From: Liolophura sinensis
Lineage: Eukaryota; Mollusca; Polyplacophora; Chitonida; Chitonidae
Reading direction: 5' to 3'
NCBI RefSeq assembly: GCF_032854445.1
Contig: NC_088297.1
Coordinates: forward strand, 15,945,127 to 16,009,126
DNA length: 64,000 nt
Positions 31,501-40,759 of the stretch are shown here, in pieces; position 1 is the stretch's first letter; each line of letters opens with the position of its first letter. The position numbers and the translations under genes were made by a program. Below the pieces are notes generated by a model, which worked only from the letters and a program-made list of their open reading frames with translations, was not told the origin of the DNA and did not search any database.

Positions 31501-34376
31501 GAATTGTCCACACACAGGGATGTCACAAAGGCTGTAGGCTTCAAAGACTGTGTGGTGTTTGGAAAGGGGGATGGAGGAAATGGGTGTCCATCTAGCACCT
31601 CATCTAGTTTTTTTACAAGAACACTTTACAGCTACGAACAGAAAGCTTTGAAACTGGCAAATTTTGCAGTAAACAGTTTGCACAATACCTGTTCCGCGCA
31701 ACGTAACTGTTGCTTGTACATAAATGTTATGCATTTCTGTCTAATCAGCTTTTTTGCATCTCTGTTCCTTACACAATTGTGCAACTTGCCACAGCTTCCC
31801 CTCAGAATCATCAACCACCTTACAAAATCCCCAACCACCCTACAAAATCCCCAACCGCTCTACAAAATGCCAAACCACCCTATAAATACCTGACCATCCT
31901 AAAAATGCCTGACCACCTTACAAAATCCCTAACAGTCCTACAAAATCCCCAACCACTCTATAAAATGCCAAACCACCCTATAAATACCTGACCATCCTAA
32001 AAATGCCTGACCACCTTACAAAATCCCTAACAATCCTACAAAATCCCCAATCACTCTGTAAAATCATCAATCCCCAACCAGCTTAAAAGTGCCCAATCTC
32101 GGTACAAAATCCCCAACCACATAACCATGTCTACGAAATCCGCAATGACCCTTGACAGAACAACTGACAATACAACACCCATGTTGTGAATGACAGACGC
32201 AAGGATAAGCTGGACCCCCACGGATTGCAATTTCGTCTAAATCTCATCTCCGTCATATGTTTTAGGGCTGTGTTTTTTTTTTCATCATTTCTTATATATT
32301 TATGTCTTTCAGAATACACGTGCTTCACATCTTTTCAGCAAATTATAAATGGTCCTTAAGGCTACTATGTTCTTTTTTTTTTCCATCATTTCTTATATAT
32401 TTATGTCTTTCAGAATACACGTGCATCACATCTTTTCAGCAAATTATAAATGGTCCTGAAGGCTACTATGTTCTTTTTTTTTCCCATCATTTCTTATATA
32501 TTTATGTCTTTCAGACTCTACCAAAATCCAAGACATTGCTGATCAAAATTAGAGTGAGTATGTTTTAATGTGGCCATCCAAATATGTTACAAATTTATGC
32601 TTGAAAGGAAAAGACAGAAAACGTGAAAAAAAAAACCTGATAGCAAATGTACTGTAGTATGATGAAAACTCACCCATTTTCTTCTCTTCGGTGTCTTAAC
32701 TTGATTACACATGTAGCATGTGGTACTAGCTGGGTTTGTACATGTATTGGTGGGCCATACTGAGCAGCCAGGACTACATGTATTTATTTGTTTGATTGGT
32801 GTTTTACACCGAACTCAAGAATATTTCACTTATACGACGGTGTCCAGCATTATGGTGGATGGAAACCGGGCAGTACCTGGCGGAAACCCACGACCATCCA
32901 CAGGTTGGTGGCAGACCTTTCCACTTACGGCCGGAGCAGAAGCCAGCATTAGCTGGGCTCACAGCGACCGCATTGGTGAGAGGTTACTGGGTCATTACGC
33001 TTCGCTAGCGCGCTAACCAACTGACCCACGGAGGCCCCCGTACATGTACAGATACTTATGCCAAGTTACATCCAGCCTCCTGAGCAATTAGGCCTCAAAA
33101 ACAAGTTACATCCAGCATCCTGAGCAATTAGGCCTCAAAAACAAGTTACATCCAGCATCCTGAGCAATTAGGCCTCAAAAACAAGTTACACCCAGCATCC
33201 TGAGCAATTAGGCCTCAAAAACAAGTTACATCCAGCATCCTGAGCAATTAGGCCTCAAAAACAAGTTACATCCAGCATCCTGAGCAATTAGGCCTCAAAA
33301 ACAAGTTACATCCAGCATCCTGAGCAATTAGGCCTCAAAAACATACGAGAGGTGATGTATGGTATCACTGCCGTCATGGTTGTTAGCTTAAAATGGACAT
33401 TTTTAGGAGTTCCAAACAGAAATTGGATGAGTTTGACGAAACCATCAGTGAAATAAATAAATTGTAGTTTTAGTTTAAATAACATACATCTGCAACTCAT
33501 TGATTATGATGTTATGGATCTTGTGTAATATTAATTTACAACAATAATCTGAGAACAATAATCAAGACATTTGTCAGAAATGTGTCACCTACCATTTATT
33601 TATTTATTTGATTGGTGTTTTATGCTGTATTCAAGAATATTTCACTTATACGACAGCGACCAGCATTATGGTAAAAAACCCACGACCATCCGCAAGTTGC
33701 TGGAAGACCTCCCCAGGTACAGCCAGTATCACCTACCAGACCCCTTTCATAGCCTCAAGAGGCATACCATATGTAATTCGTGAACAAATGGCATAGTTTT
33801 GTAGGATACCTGACATGGTTTAAATTGGCTTATGTTCACAAGATGTCAGTTAGCTTGTCAGTGTACCCTAATTCTTCTTATTTTGAGGACAGATTATAAT
33901 TGTGCTGAGTTTCATTTTTTTTCCCAGTCTTTATGAAAAGTAAAGGTACATCTGGGACTATAATATACATAGTTCCAGGTTAGATGGACTAACCATGTGA
34001 AAAAAAACAACTAAATATCCCTTCTACAATTAGATATATATTATACTGGTTAAAAAGAGCGCACATGGGCCCAGTTTCACAAAGATGTAGTACATGTATG
34101 ATAATCACACATATAGGACAGTGGGACAGATTAGTGATGTACAATATTTTGTACAACAAATGTACGTTAAAAAATGTTATGTTGACGCTTCGTGAAACTG
34201 GGCCCAGATGCCCCAAAAATTAGAAGAATTTTATAATACTTCTTTACTAGTTTACAAAATCCTGTTGTCTTTGTTCACAGGATAACCTGAAGGATTATGA
34301 TTTTGAGAACAGACTGAGTGTACGAGTAAATAATGCGATCAAGGTAGTGGAGAAGACACTGAAGGCTCAAAATTGA
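19319..34376 (+). CDS. TTC39C: Tetratricopeptide repeat protein 39C, complete 14-exon gene
   Basis: Fourteen coding exons join without a frame break to 591 residues plus stop: 19319-19506, 20933-20981, 23035-23169, 23522-24053, 25422-25519, 26296-26389, 27203-27257, 28084-28136, 28319-28428, 29080-29203, 29921-30018, 31262-31366, 32515-32553, 34281-34376. Human TTC39C is 583 by my recollection. The protein belongs to the Iml2/TTC39 family of helical TPR proteins; the cellular role of TTC39C itself is poorly known, and TTC39B acts in LXR turnover. Landmarks are NGSPLM (64-69), YVKGGWLLRKA, GYGTLQLSISLVPP, FLGFEGDREAGL, RPFFALDG, NSSLFLFFRGRVQR, DQRELQLMCLYEIG, KRKNNQIEAF and, near the C-terminus, YDFENRLSVRV. 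These match TTC39C better than A or B. The start ATG has a good context (CAGCAATGG). AATAAA at 35,121 is one possible polyadenylation signal. Confidence 0.93.
19970..20128 (+). mobile_element. SINE family A, 3' half
   Basis: GCAACCTGCAGATGGTCG, CCGGTTTCCTCCTACC, AAGTGAAATATTCTTGAG and a long AATAAATAAATA tail, in TTC39C intron 1. Confidence 0.88.
20933..20981 (+). CDS. TTC39C: TTC39C exon 2
   Basis: Residues 63-79; 49 bases. Encodes NGSPLMHMGSSFVAFM, one of the strongest family signatures. Acceptor TTTTTACAG, donor ATG/GTAAGA (phase 0). Confidence 0.92.
21332..21346. repeat. Poly-C run
   Basis: Fifteen consecutive C residues in TTC39C intron 2. Confidence 0.9.
21422..21553 (-). mobile_element. 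SINE family A, 3' half
   Basis: TTGGTGTTTTATGTCGTAC, GCATGATGGTGGGAAG, AAACCGGGCAGAG and TTCGCAGGTTGCAGG in reverse, in TTC39C intron 2. Confidence 0.83.
23035..23169 (+). CDS. TTC39C: TTC39C exon 3
   Basis: Residues 80-124. Encodes EGLMSFEDERLSVAM, ETEKRCE and a basic tail KRKLSRKKN. Acceptor TTGTTCTCAG, donor ACT/GTAAAT (phase 0). Confidence 0.9.
23522..24053 (+). CDS. TTC39C: TTC39C exon 4
   Basis: Residues 125-301, the largest exon. Contains LQRDVIIADTILYQSIL, YVKGGWLLRKAYKIYD, AVSFGYGTLQLSISLVPP, IIEFLGFEGDREAGLSAL, RAPLAMLGVLWYHTI and RPFFALDG. Acceptor ATTTGCAG, donor GCGG/GTGAGT (phase 1). Confidence 0.95.
25422..25519 (+). CDS. TTC39C: TTC39C exon 5
   Basis: Residues 302-334. Encodes NNSSLFLFFRGRVQRMK, a TPR helix A with the family's (S)SLFxFFxGRxQR pattern. 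Acceptor CACACAG, donor AAG/GTACGT. Confidence 0.92.
25736..25960 (-). mobile_element. SINE family A, partial and diverged
   Basis: TTATTTATTTGATTGGTG, CGTACTCAAGAATATTTC, CGACGGCAGCCAGCG and GGTGGGAGGAAATC are clear; the remainder toward the head is degraded. TTC39C intron 5. Confidence 0.82.
26296..26389 (+). CDS. TTC39C: TTC39C exon 6
   Basis: Residues 335-365. Encodes TYNTALALAADQRELQ and LMCLYEIG, the second helix of a TPR and start of the next. Acceptor TTTTCAG, donor ATAG/GTAAGT (phase 1). Confidence 0.93.
26589..26633. repeat. CCCCACC low-complexity tract
   Basis: Irregular run of ACCCC/CCCAC in TTC39C intron 6. Confidence 0.8.
27203..27257 (+). CDS. TTC39C: TTC39C exon 7
   Basis: Residues 366-383; 55 bases. 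Encodes WCHLLRLQWHESLKCFL and part of an Arg codon. Acceptor CTCTTTTAG, donor CTCAG/GTATGT (phase 2). Short but required to keep frame between exons 6 and 8. Confidence 0.88.
27540..27873 (+). mobile_element. SINE family B, near full length
   Basis: Head with GTCCGCTCCAGGAGC and a B-box-like GAGTCGAGTCACACC, body AAGAGGAAGTTGTAACG and CGACTGGTTGACCCG, then GTCGTCATATGACTG and GACGTTAAACCCCAAGCA. TTC39C intron 7. The same body is present at 62,942-63,247. Confidence 0.85.
28084..28136 (+). CDS. TTC39C: TTC39C exon 8
   Basis: Residues 384-401; 53 bases. Encodes SEESKWSKCYYEYLLA, matching the family's ESRWSQCYYAYL. Acceptor GTTTTAG, donor GCTA/GTAAGT (phase 1). Confidence 0.9.
28319..28428 (+). 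CDS. TTC39C: TTC39C exon 9
   Basis: Residues 402-438. Encodes CAGALGDTAGARERF, VPSLVKRKNNQIEAF and VARR. Preceded by a (CT)n tract that forms the polypyrimidine stretch; donor AGG/GTAAGT (phase 0). Confidence 0.92.
29080..29203 (+). CDS. TTC39C: TTC39C exon 10
   Basis: Residues 439-479. Encodes CMQLLTVELLFLWNAFPTC and EEELRGLLK. Acceptor TTCCGGTTAG, donor AAAG/GTAGGT (phase 1). Confidence 0.88.
29350..29709 (+). mobile_element. SINE family A with its 3' tail tandemly triplicated
   Basis: A family A copy with shortened head (GGGCTTTTGTGGCCGAGAG) and normal body. From 29,498 a 71-base segment made of the SINE 3' end and flanking AACAAATATACTCA occurs three times (starts 29,498, 29,569, 29,640) with very few differences. 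TTC39C intron 10. Confidence 0.88.
29921..30018 (+). CDS. TTC39C: TTC39C exon 11
   Basis: Residues 480-512. Encodes GVLHLKCLIEGALYREL, a TPR helix, then an acidic loop. Acceptor TGTCCTCAG, donor ACA/GTAAGT (phase 0). Confidence 0.9.
30349..30725 (+). mobile_element. SINE family A with duplicated head
   Basis: The head-to-body portion (TGTTTAGAATGTCA, CCAAGGAACCTGGCACAAG, GGTCTGCCACCAACCTGC) occurs twice, at about 30,370-30,480 and 30,500-30,600; the 3' half follows once with an AATAAATA tail. TTC39C intron 11. Confidence 0.85.
31262..31366 (+). CDS. TTC39C: TTC39C exon 12
   Basis: Residues 513-547. Encodes CLEEAIARHQGMKDDLH and AAFAMFELATIYLKSPQ, corresponding to the last TPR. Acceptor GTCTGCAG, donor CAG/GTAAGG (phase 0). 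Confidence 0.92.
31790..32110. repeat. Nested minisatellite, ~16-bp units in a 98-bp higher-order repeat
   Basis: Short units such as CTACAAAATCCCCAACC and CTATAAATACCTGACC form a 98-base block repeated twice (compare 31,869 with 31,967), degrading toward 32,110. TTC39C intron 12. The Pro/Asn/Thr-rich ORFs here are repeat artefacts. Confidence 0.85.
32283..32514 (+). repeat. 101-bp unit carrying a splice acceptor, repeated before exon 13
   Basis: Two full copies of a 101-base unit and the start of a third. Each has CATCATTTCTTATATATT then TATGTCTTTCAG. Acceptors therefore end at 32,312, 32,413 and 32,514; only the last is followed by TTC39C coding sequence. The first two are followed by AATACACGTGC, which meets a stop within 12 or more codons. 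Confidence 0.92.
32515..32553 (+). CDS. TTC39C: TTC39C exon 13 (39 bases)
   Basis: Residues 548-560: TLPKSKTLLIKIR. Acceptor GTCTTTCAG, donor AGA/GTGAGT (phase 0 both sides, so skipping would not shift the frame). It corresponds to the variable loop and start of helix before the C-terminal YDFENRL motif. Confidence 0.82.
32779..33041 (-). mobile_element. SINE family A, full length
   Basis: Reverse copy from TTTATTTGTTTGATTGGTG through CCAGCATTATGGTGG, CCACGACCATCCACAGG, TCACAGCGACCGCATTGG and CATTACGCTTCGCTAGCG to CCACGGAGGCCCCC. One of the best-preserved copies; TTC39C intron 13. Confidence 0.92.
33062..33341. repeat. 40-bp minisatellite, 7 near-identical copies
   Basis: Seven units of CAAGTTACATCCAGCATCCT plus GAGCAATTAGGCCTCAAAAA with only two or three substitutions in the whole array. 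The low divergence points to recent expansion. TTC39C intron 13. Confidence 0.95.
33595..33722 (-). mobile_element. SINE family A, 3' half
   Basis: TTTATTTGATTGGTGTTTT, CTTATACGACAGCGACC, CCAGCATTATGG and CCATCCGCAAGTTGCTGG in reverse. TTC39C intron 13. Confidence 0.85.
34281..34376 (+). CDS. TTC39C: TTC39C exon 14 (terminal)
   Basis: Residues 561-591 and TGA. Encodes DNLKDYDFENRLSVRVNNAI, the family's conserved C-terminal motif, then a short basic end. Acceptor TTGTTCACAG. Confidence 0.93.
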   Translation, partial: DNLKDYDFENRLSVRVNNAIKVVEKTLKAQN

Positions 34377-36490
34377 AGAGATGACGATCTTAGTGCTCAG
34401 AGCTTTTTAGCTCCTTGTTTGTATTAACAGGTATCCAGGGAACATGAATATAATTTATTAGTGGTGAAAATTATTCTTATGATTTACATGTGATTGTATC
34501 AAAATTGCCTGTATGATAAGGTTGGAAAAACACTGTGAAAATTTTTCACTGACAGTTGCTGTGATGTGGTTGACTGGATATATTGTTGATTGTTGGTGAT
34601 TTTGTATGTCCAGAATTTTGACTGGTGCAGATGAAAATGTGTTCTTTCATTTGGAAACAATCCGCAGAAATGGCCCATGATCAAGATATGCATGCCGCCA
34701 TCAGAATGTTGTACAAGAGAAGGATAACTCAGTGGGCTAAGGGTTATACGTGTGCAATTCAGGTAATATGGTGCAAGATTTGCCTCCGAATTGAAGACTG
34801 AAGGAGCACTGATTGGGTAATACTGCCACACATACAGTTTCGGTTGTTGATACACTATAAATTTCTACTGTATTAGTTTGCATCTAATTAAAATATATCA
34901 GAATTTTGTCTGTTTTGATTAGAACTGAAAACTTCTTTGCCAGTGTTATTTCCACCCCTCTTGAGGTTACCAAGGTAACAACGTGGTGTGACTTTTTTTG
35001 ATATGTTGTAGAGAAAAGTTGAAGCTGCATTTGATGGTATGGCATTGTACCGCGCGACAGTTAGGCGGTTTATATTTTTGAGGTTGAAGTTGACAAATTT
35101 ACCATATAAATAGTAATGAAAATAAATGCGCTTGTGTATCCAGTAGCACAGAGTGATGGAGTGTATCACAGAGTTATCTTCCCTTATACAACGTCCAGAT
35201 GGCGGTATGGCGGCCACAGCTGAGTAATGTTTCCCCTTGCTTTCTTGGTAGAGGTGCGAACACACTGACATTGTGAGATTTTTCTTTTTGACTCAACAAA
35301 CATGACAAAAGATAATACATGTGGACAGACTAGTTTAATGCGTTAGCCACATTGATATCATGATATCTGTTGAATGCCACAAGTCCGATGAGAATATCCG
35401 GAATTAAATTTCCCCAGTTCGCGAATTTGTGGAGTTGTTACGACTTGTGGAACAGTGTGAACTTCGATGTTGCAACGCTTGTGAATGTGTCCGTACTACG
35501 TGACTGGCTGGCTGTGTACGCCTAAACAGTGGTTCAGTGGACACCATGGCATACTATATGGACAAATAGTGCATGCTTCGCGATGGGAAATCAGAAATTA
35601 CCAGCTCGAGAGAATTGATGTTGAACGAGAGCGGAACACAAGTTGAACATCACTTGTCGAGAGCTGACAGTTCGTGATAGCCGATCCAAAAGCATGCACT
35701 ATATGTTCTATAATACTACTACTAATAATAATAATAATAATAAAACAGAGTACCTGCTCAGTTGGCATTCCATCTGTCAGTCGATGCTAAACCATCGTCT
35801 TGGTTGTTTAGTTTACTAGCAAGCAAACGTTAGAGCACACCAAGGGGGATAACTGCAGTACACAATAAATGCAATTCATGGTTGGATGATAAAGAAAGGT
35901 CTTGAGCATGGAATATTACTTTATGAGCGAGACGTTACCTTGATTGAGCACTGTACATCATGTTTACGGAATATTACGAGACTGTGTATTGACCATTGAA
36001 AACCAAAAATCAATCTGTGAGGTATAGTAATACCAGATATATATTTACATGTAGGCCTACGTGATAAAACTTCTGCACGAACCTGGAAGTCTAACATGTT
36101 ACCTCGTTTTTTCAGGGGGTTCGCGGCTGGTGTCCGTTATTCAGATATCATAACAAAGTCAGATGTTATTGTTTACATTAACATAAAGATTTCATTGAGA
36201 TTTGATGTGACAGGTAGGGAAAGTTCGCCAGTAATTTACCAATGGTCGGGGGTTTTCATGTGCTCTAGACAAAGCAGTTTGCTCCACCCTTGCATCAAAC
36301 TCAATTTTGTAAGTGGAGGAAGATGCATTAAATGGGACACTCGACGAAAAGCTACGCTGGCCATCCAAATGACAGTAGAACGCTCCCTTTTCTTCTGTGA
36401 CGCTGCAGTGCGTGTGTACTTCATATATGTTTTATGACCACAAAGAACAAATGAGTTCACAACTTTGGACCGTCTTGATACAGCGGGGAA
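34377..36490. other. TTC39C 3' side and intergenic
   Basis: The 3' UTR must begin here; AATAAA occurs at 35,121-35,126. An (AAT)n stretch is at about 35,716-35,743. No second gene was recognised; ORFs here have no protein-like character. Confidence 0.4.
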
Positions 36491-36870
36491 GTTTTATGAG
36501 TTTCCCATCGGCTAAGTAGCTATTGAAATCTTTTCTTTATGAAGGGTGTGATTATTAAAATGAGATACTAGAGCTGTGGAAGACTGTTTTCTATGTATAT
36601 ACATGGAAACAAATATTTATACGTCTCATATCGAAGGAAAATATTGCGGTTGTTATTGTGAGATTTTTATCCTTTGCTGAAGGAGTTTTATGAATTTCCC
36701 ATGGGCTAAGTAGCCATTGAAATCTTTTCTTTATGAAGGGTGTGATTATTAAAATGAGATATTAGAGCTGTGGAAGACTGTTTTCTATGTATATATATGG
36801 AAACAAATATTTATACGTCTCATATCGAAGGAAAATATTGCGGTTGTTATTCTGAGATTTTGCTGTTGTG
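36491..36870. repeat. 194-bp direct tandem duplication
   Basis: Copies start at 36,491 and 36,685 (GTTTTATGA then TTTCCCAT). They share GAAATCTTTTCTTTATGAAG and CGTCTCATATCGAAGG with very few differences. Confidence 0.9.
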
Positions 36871-39070
36871 TTAGTAAACGAAACGTATTTAAGTATTGTC
36901 AAGGACCAAGTTGTTGTTGTTAAATTTTTAGAAAGATTTTGTAAGAGTCTCATTTTAAAGAACAGATAACCGTTAAGTATTTTAAGTATAAAGTTTTATG
37001 TCTTTTTTTAATCTAAATAATGTTTGTGGTGTAGCTTGTTTTAGAATTTTAAATGGTGATCAGGTTTTGGAGTGTGAATGTACATATGTGTATGCAGTGT
37101 TTTGCATTTATGTGAATTAATTACATGTCAGGTGCGGATTTTCTAAAGATATGACGGTATTGATCCTGGGGTATCGTCATTACATTGCACATGTGGTGAA
37201 GACGTTTCCAAGCATATCAAAGGCGCTCAGCGCAGTGTTGCGCCCATAGCGCTAATCACAAGATTCTTCAGAGAACTCGATTATGACGAAAGATAAAAAA
37301 CGGTTTTGTATTCACTTCTTCATAAGTGTTAAGACTTTCTGTTTTTACTTAAATATATCTTTGCATTTTGTTTTAAAGCTTTGTTAAACGCACCCCAAGT
37401 GTTTGTCACGAAACTCTTCAGCAAGTTTGGCTGTGACAAAAGATAAACGGTTCTATACATGATAGATAATGCATTCCCGTTCTGATTCTTAAATGTTTTA
37501 AGAACTTATTTTTTATTTATATCTTGCGTTTTGTTAAAACAATATTAGACACAGGGAATTCCTTTTCGCAGATGACAGTTTTTGTAAACAAATTTCTGAA
37601 AATAAAAGAAGACAATAGTCAAGCTGTATATACAGACGGGCATTACAATGTACAATTTCTTTTATCTTATGGCCTTAGCCAATGTCATTTAGAGTAAATG
37701 ATGTTTGACCTATCAAAGTATTTTAGTCAAAACATCAGACGTGGTACAAATAAGTTTTGAGACCGATTACGTGATTCTCAACGAAGACTACAGTCATTGA
37801 GATTTCATTTTATTTCCTTTTTTTATTTCACCGACACCTGCAATTTTGGCTGACACAGTGTTCCTTTTAAGATGTCCCGTGCAGATGAGCGTTTGACCCA
37901 GGACGAATTCATTGTTTTGTGTGGGTAGACAGATGCTGTTGCGTTAAAAAGGGATAAAACAGACGACATATGAAAACGAACAAAATAGAAACATTTAGAT
38001 TACACTGGGTCACTATGATTTCTCTTTCTTTAAATATCTAGGGAGTTTCCTAATTGAAGAACCTTTAATACATTTCAGGAATAAGAAAACATAAGAAATG
38101 ATAAAATTCTGCCAAACTTGAAACATGAAGGGACAATTTTGACAGATACGAGTTCTCACAGTCTTCCCTTCTGCTTTATAAAACTCGTAATTAAACAGAC
38201 TCTTGGTTACCAAAAACCTGTGGCTTGAATTGGTGCAAGCCAAGTTTTGATTGGCTCGGTGCTGGTGTCTGGTACATGCATGACTGAAGTGCGTGATCCT
38301 CCAGTACTACGGCACTATATTTACGTCGTTTCTGGATTTTGGCGTCAACCGAAATGGACATTCTGAATGAATCGCAAGACCGCTTTTCAAAACTGCGTTG
38401 AACACAAATCACAAAGAACTAAGAGAGAATGTAAAGTAAGAAATTAGGGCGGATATATGCAGTTAAAGAGAGGTAGTCAACAGTTTTCAACGGTGCAAGG
38501 ATTAATATTCTGTTCGAATGTATTAAATCTGAGACCGACCGAAAAGGGATATCGTCGTGATTAGAAGGAAGTGATGCTGAAAAAAGTGACGCTAGAGTGC
38601 ATAGCAAATAATGTAATTCTTAAAATTTTAAGGACAGATATTAGCAATGCAAAGGGAAAAATCACGTTTCTCTCATTTGTCTTTTTTTGGACAAGTATAG
38701 ACATGTTTTATGTTATTCATATATGGACTAACCATGAAACGGCAAACTGGCCATTTATGTGACTGTTACAAATATATTGGCTAAACGGTGCCCCGAAAAC
38801 TGGAAGAATAAGGGTAAACGCTTTCCCAGTAGAATCACGTGAGATTGTCTGCCCTGGGAAGAGGAATATTTCAAGTCTGGTCACTAAAACCACTTGATAA
38901 ACGCGTGAAGTAGAACACTTTAAGAGATCCTTGACGCTCTGTCCTTGTATGTGATAGCTTGCCAGCAAACCCATGCCATAGACACGGTAAGGAGTTCACA
39001 GAGTGGAGATCTCCAATCGGACAATTGGTGGCGTCTAGGAAAGCTGTTAGAGAGATAACTGTCAGCTCAC
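36871..39070. other. Intergenic, no gene seen
   Basis: AT-rich sequence without recognisable gene, SINE or tandem array. Confidence 0.45.
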
Positions 39071-39071
39071 G

Positions 39072-39113
39072 ACAGTCCCGCGGGAAGTGACCTGGAATCC
39101 AACAGCTGTAGCA
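39072..39113 (-). other. CCHC zinc-knuckle-like segment
   Basis: Within a 126-codon minus-strand ORF (38,871-39,251), CYSCWIPGHFPRDC fits C-x2-C-x4-H-x4-C with the aromatic, Gly-His and basic positions of a nucleic-acid-binding knuckle. Nothing else in the ORF resembles Gag. It may be a relic of a retroelement or chance. Confidence 0.35.
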
Positions 39114-39114
39114 A

Positions 39115-40303
39115 ATAACCCCGCAGACACACGTGTTACCCAGTGACCTAAGACAAGGCAGTGTAACTACTGTTATCGTTATCTGACACCTCTCTGAGTT
39201 CACACCTTGGCACCATGTCTTTAAATGAGGTAAAAACATGCACTGCAACAATCAGTTTCGAAAAAAAAGGCAAACTAAAGAACGGTTCAGAGTAGAGGAG
39301 GATGCCATCATGAATGTTCAATGAGCAATTACTGAAGCAAGTCTAGCATTATGTGGCTGTTTTGCTCCCTTTATACGTGTGCGTGACTAGAGGCGAATTC
39401 GCCCAACTATCAAAGTTTTGGGCGACGGTATGTAATATGAAAGACCACAACATAACCAGTAGAACGAGAGCAGCGACAGTAGTGGCAAATGGCTACGCGT
39501 CACTGGTGAACTTAGGCCTCCCGTCAGTTTACCTCAAGATTTTATTTTGTAACTGTTCACGTAAATACTTAACTGGCAGCAACTTAGAAATGCAGTTGTC
39601 CTAGCACCATGACTTAAGCAGATAACCAAACGAGAGAAAAAAAATGTAGCGATGCTTACAGCAATGCATTAGACGTCACATCACCCGTCATTCCGCCATG
39701 ATGTAAATGCGAAACATCTTGACTCTAAACTGACTTTCGCTTCCAGTTCATGTTGCATTCACCGAAGAACCTCAGTCCATAATAATCATTATTGTACAAT
39801 TCCATGAAATAGCCCAAATTCCTCTTTTCCTTTTTAAAAAACAGCTACAGTATTATAACTAATAAGTTACGAAGGGCATATAAAATCAAAGAGATTAGTT
39901 ACAGCTGACAAAAAACGAGACAAACGAAAGAAACTTGTTTGATGATTTGTCTGTTTCGCCTCAATCTTTGACATCAGTGTAGTGGTATTTGTACAGTCCC
40001 TTGGGAGTGTTTTATGCGGCGCACAGCTTGCCCGGTGTTATTACGTTTTGGGGACGTATCGATCCGATTGTGCCGTTTACAACTCCCCAAACATCGATAT
40101 ATCCTGCTGGTGACATACTTGGTTTGGCTGAAGCCTTTATAGCAGTGCGAGAAACACCATGTTCATACACTGTAACAACAAACGGTGTATTTGTACAGTA
40201 AAATTTCTTGGCAGTTTGGCCTTCAGAGCATTTTTCTGTAGATAAATGTAGATTCTGTAGATGTCTCTGCTGACAGTAAATTAACGATCAATATAGCCGC
40301 ACC
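39115..40303. other. Intergenic, no gene seen
   Basis: No recognisable coding sequence, SINE or tandem array. Short ORFs only. Confidence 0.45.
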
Positions 40304-40434
40304 GAATTACCTCCCCTGGGATCACTCTTCCATTTAAATGGCTCTTCTTAGATGTAGGCCTAAACTGTGGGTAGGTCAGACCTCAAAGACTACTCTCGGG
40401 TTACGTCATAGCTGCTGACAACGGAGGTAATTCA
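40304..40434. repeat. Short inverted-repeat element, 131 bp
   Basis: GAATTACCTCC at 40,304 and GGAGGTAATTC at 40,424 are exact reverse complements flanking about 110 bases. The adjoining AATTCAGAGGAGGCCTATTG (from 40,430) recurs inverted near 40,921. MITE-like, but without a clear target duplication. Confidence 0.45.
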
Positions 40435-40759
40435 GAGGAGGCCTATTGCACAGATGCATAAGACATCGCTTTTATTTCCGCATACAAATTGCTGTAAAGG
40501 CGTAAGCACTAACTAAATATAAACTAGCATGATGTACCTGTAAAGTTACAGCTCTAACATAATAGCCCGGGAGCTGTCAGATGTTTATCGGTCATGCCGC
40601 ATACAATAGGTTTGACACATTGAACATACAGAACGATGTGTGAATACGCCAAAATGGTGATTCTTAAGTGTGGCAGCCGTGCACAGCCCTCTAGGGGGTG
40701 GGGTGTTAAGTGCTCCAAAACTAATTTTATCGGTCACGATCGCGTACGAAGATGAAACT

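Noticed and set aside
31426..31893. 155-codon ORF next to TTC39C exon 12
   Set aside because: Its second half is the 98-bp minisatellite and its first half has no splice signals or recognisable domain.
33062..33341. Regular 40-base repeats resembling a CRISPR array
   Set aside because: Units abut directly with no variable spacers, there are no cas genes and the window is eukaryotic; it is a minisatellite.
36096..36437. 113-codon ORF as a separate gene
   Set aside because: No recognisable motif, no splice partner and an opposite-strand ORF of similar quality over the same bases.
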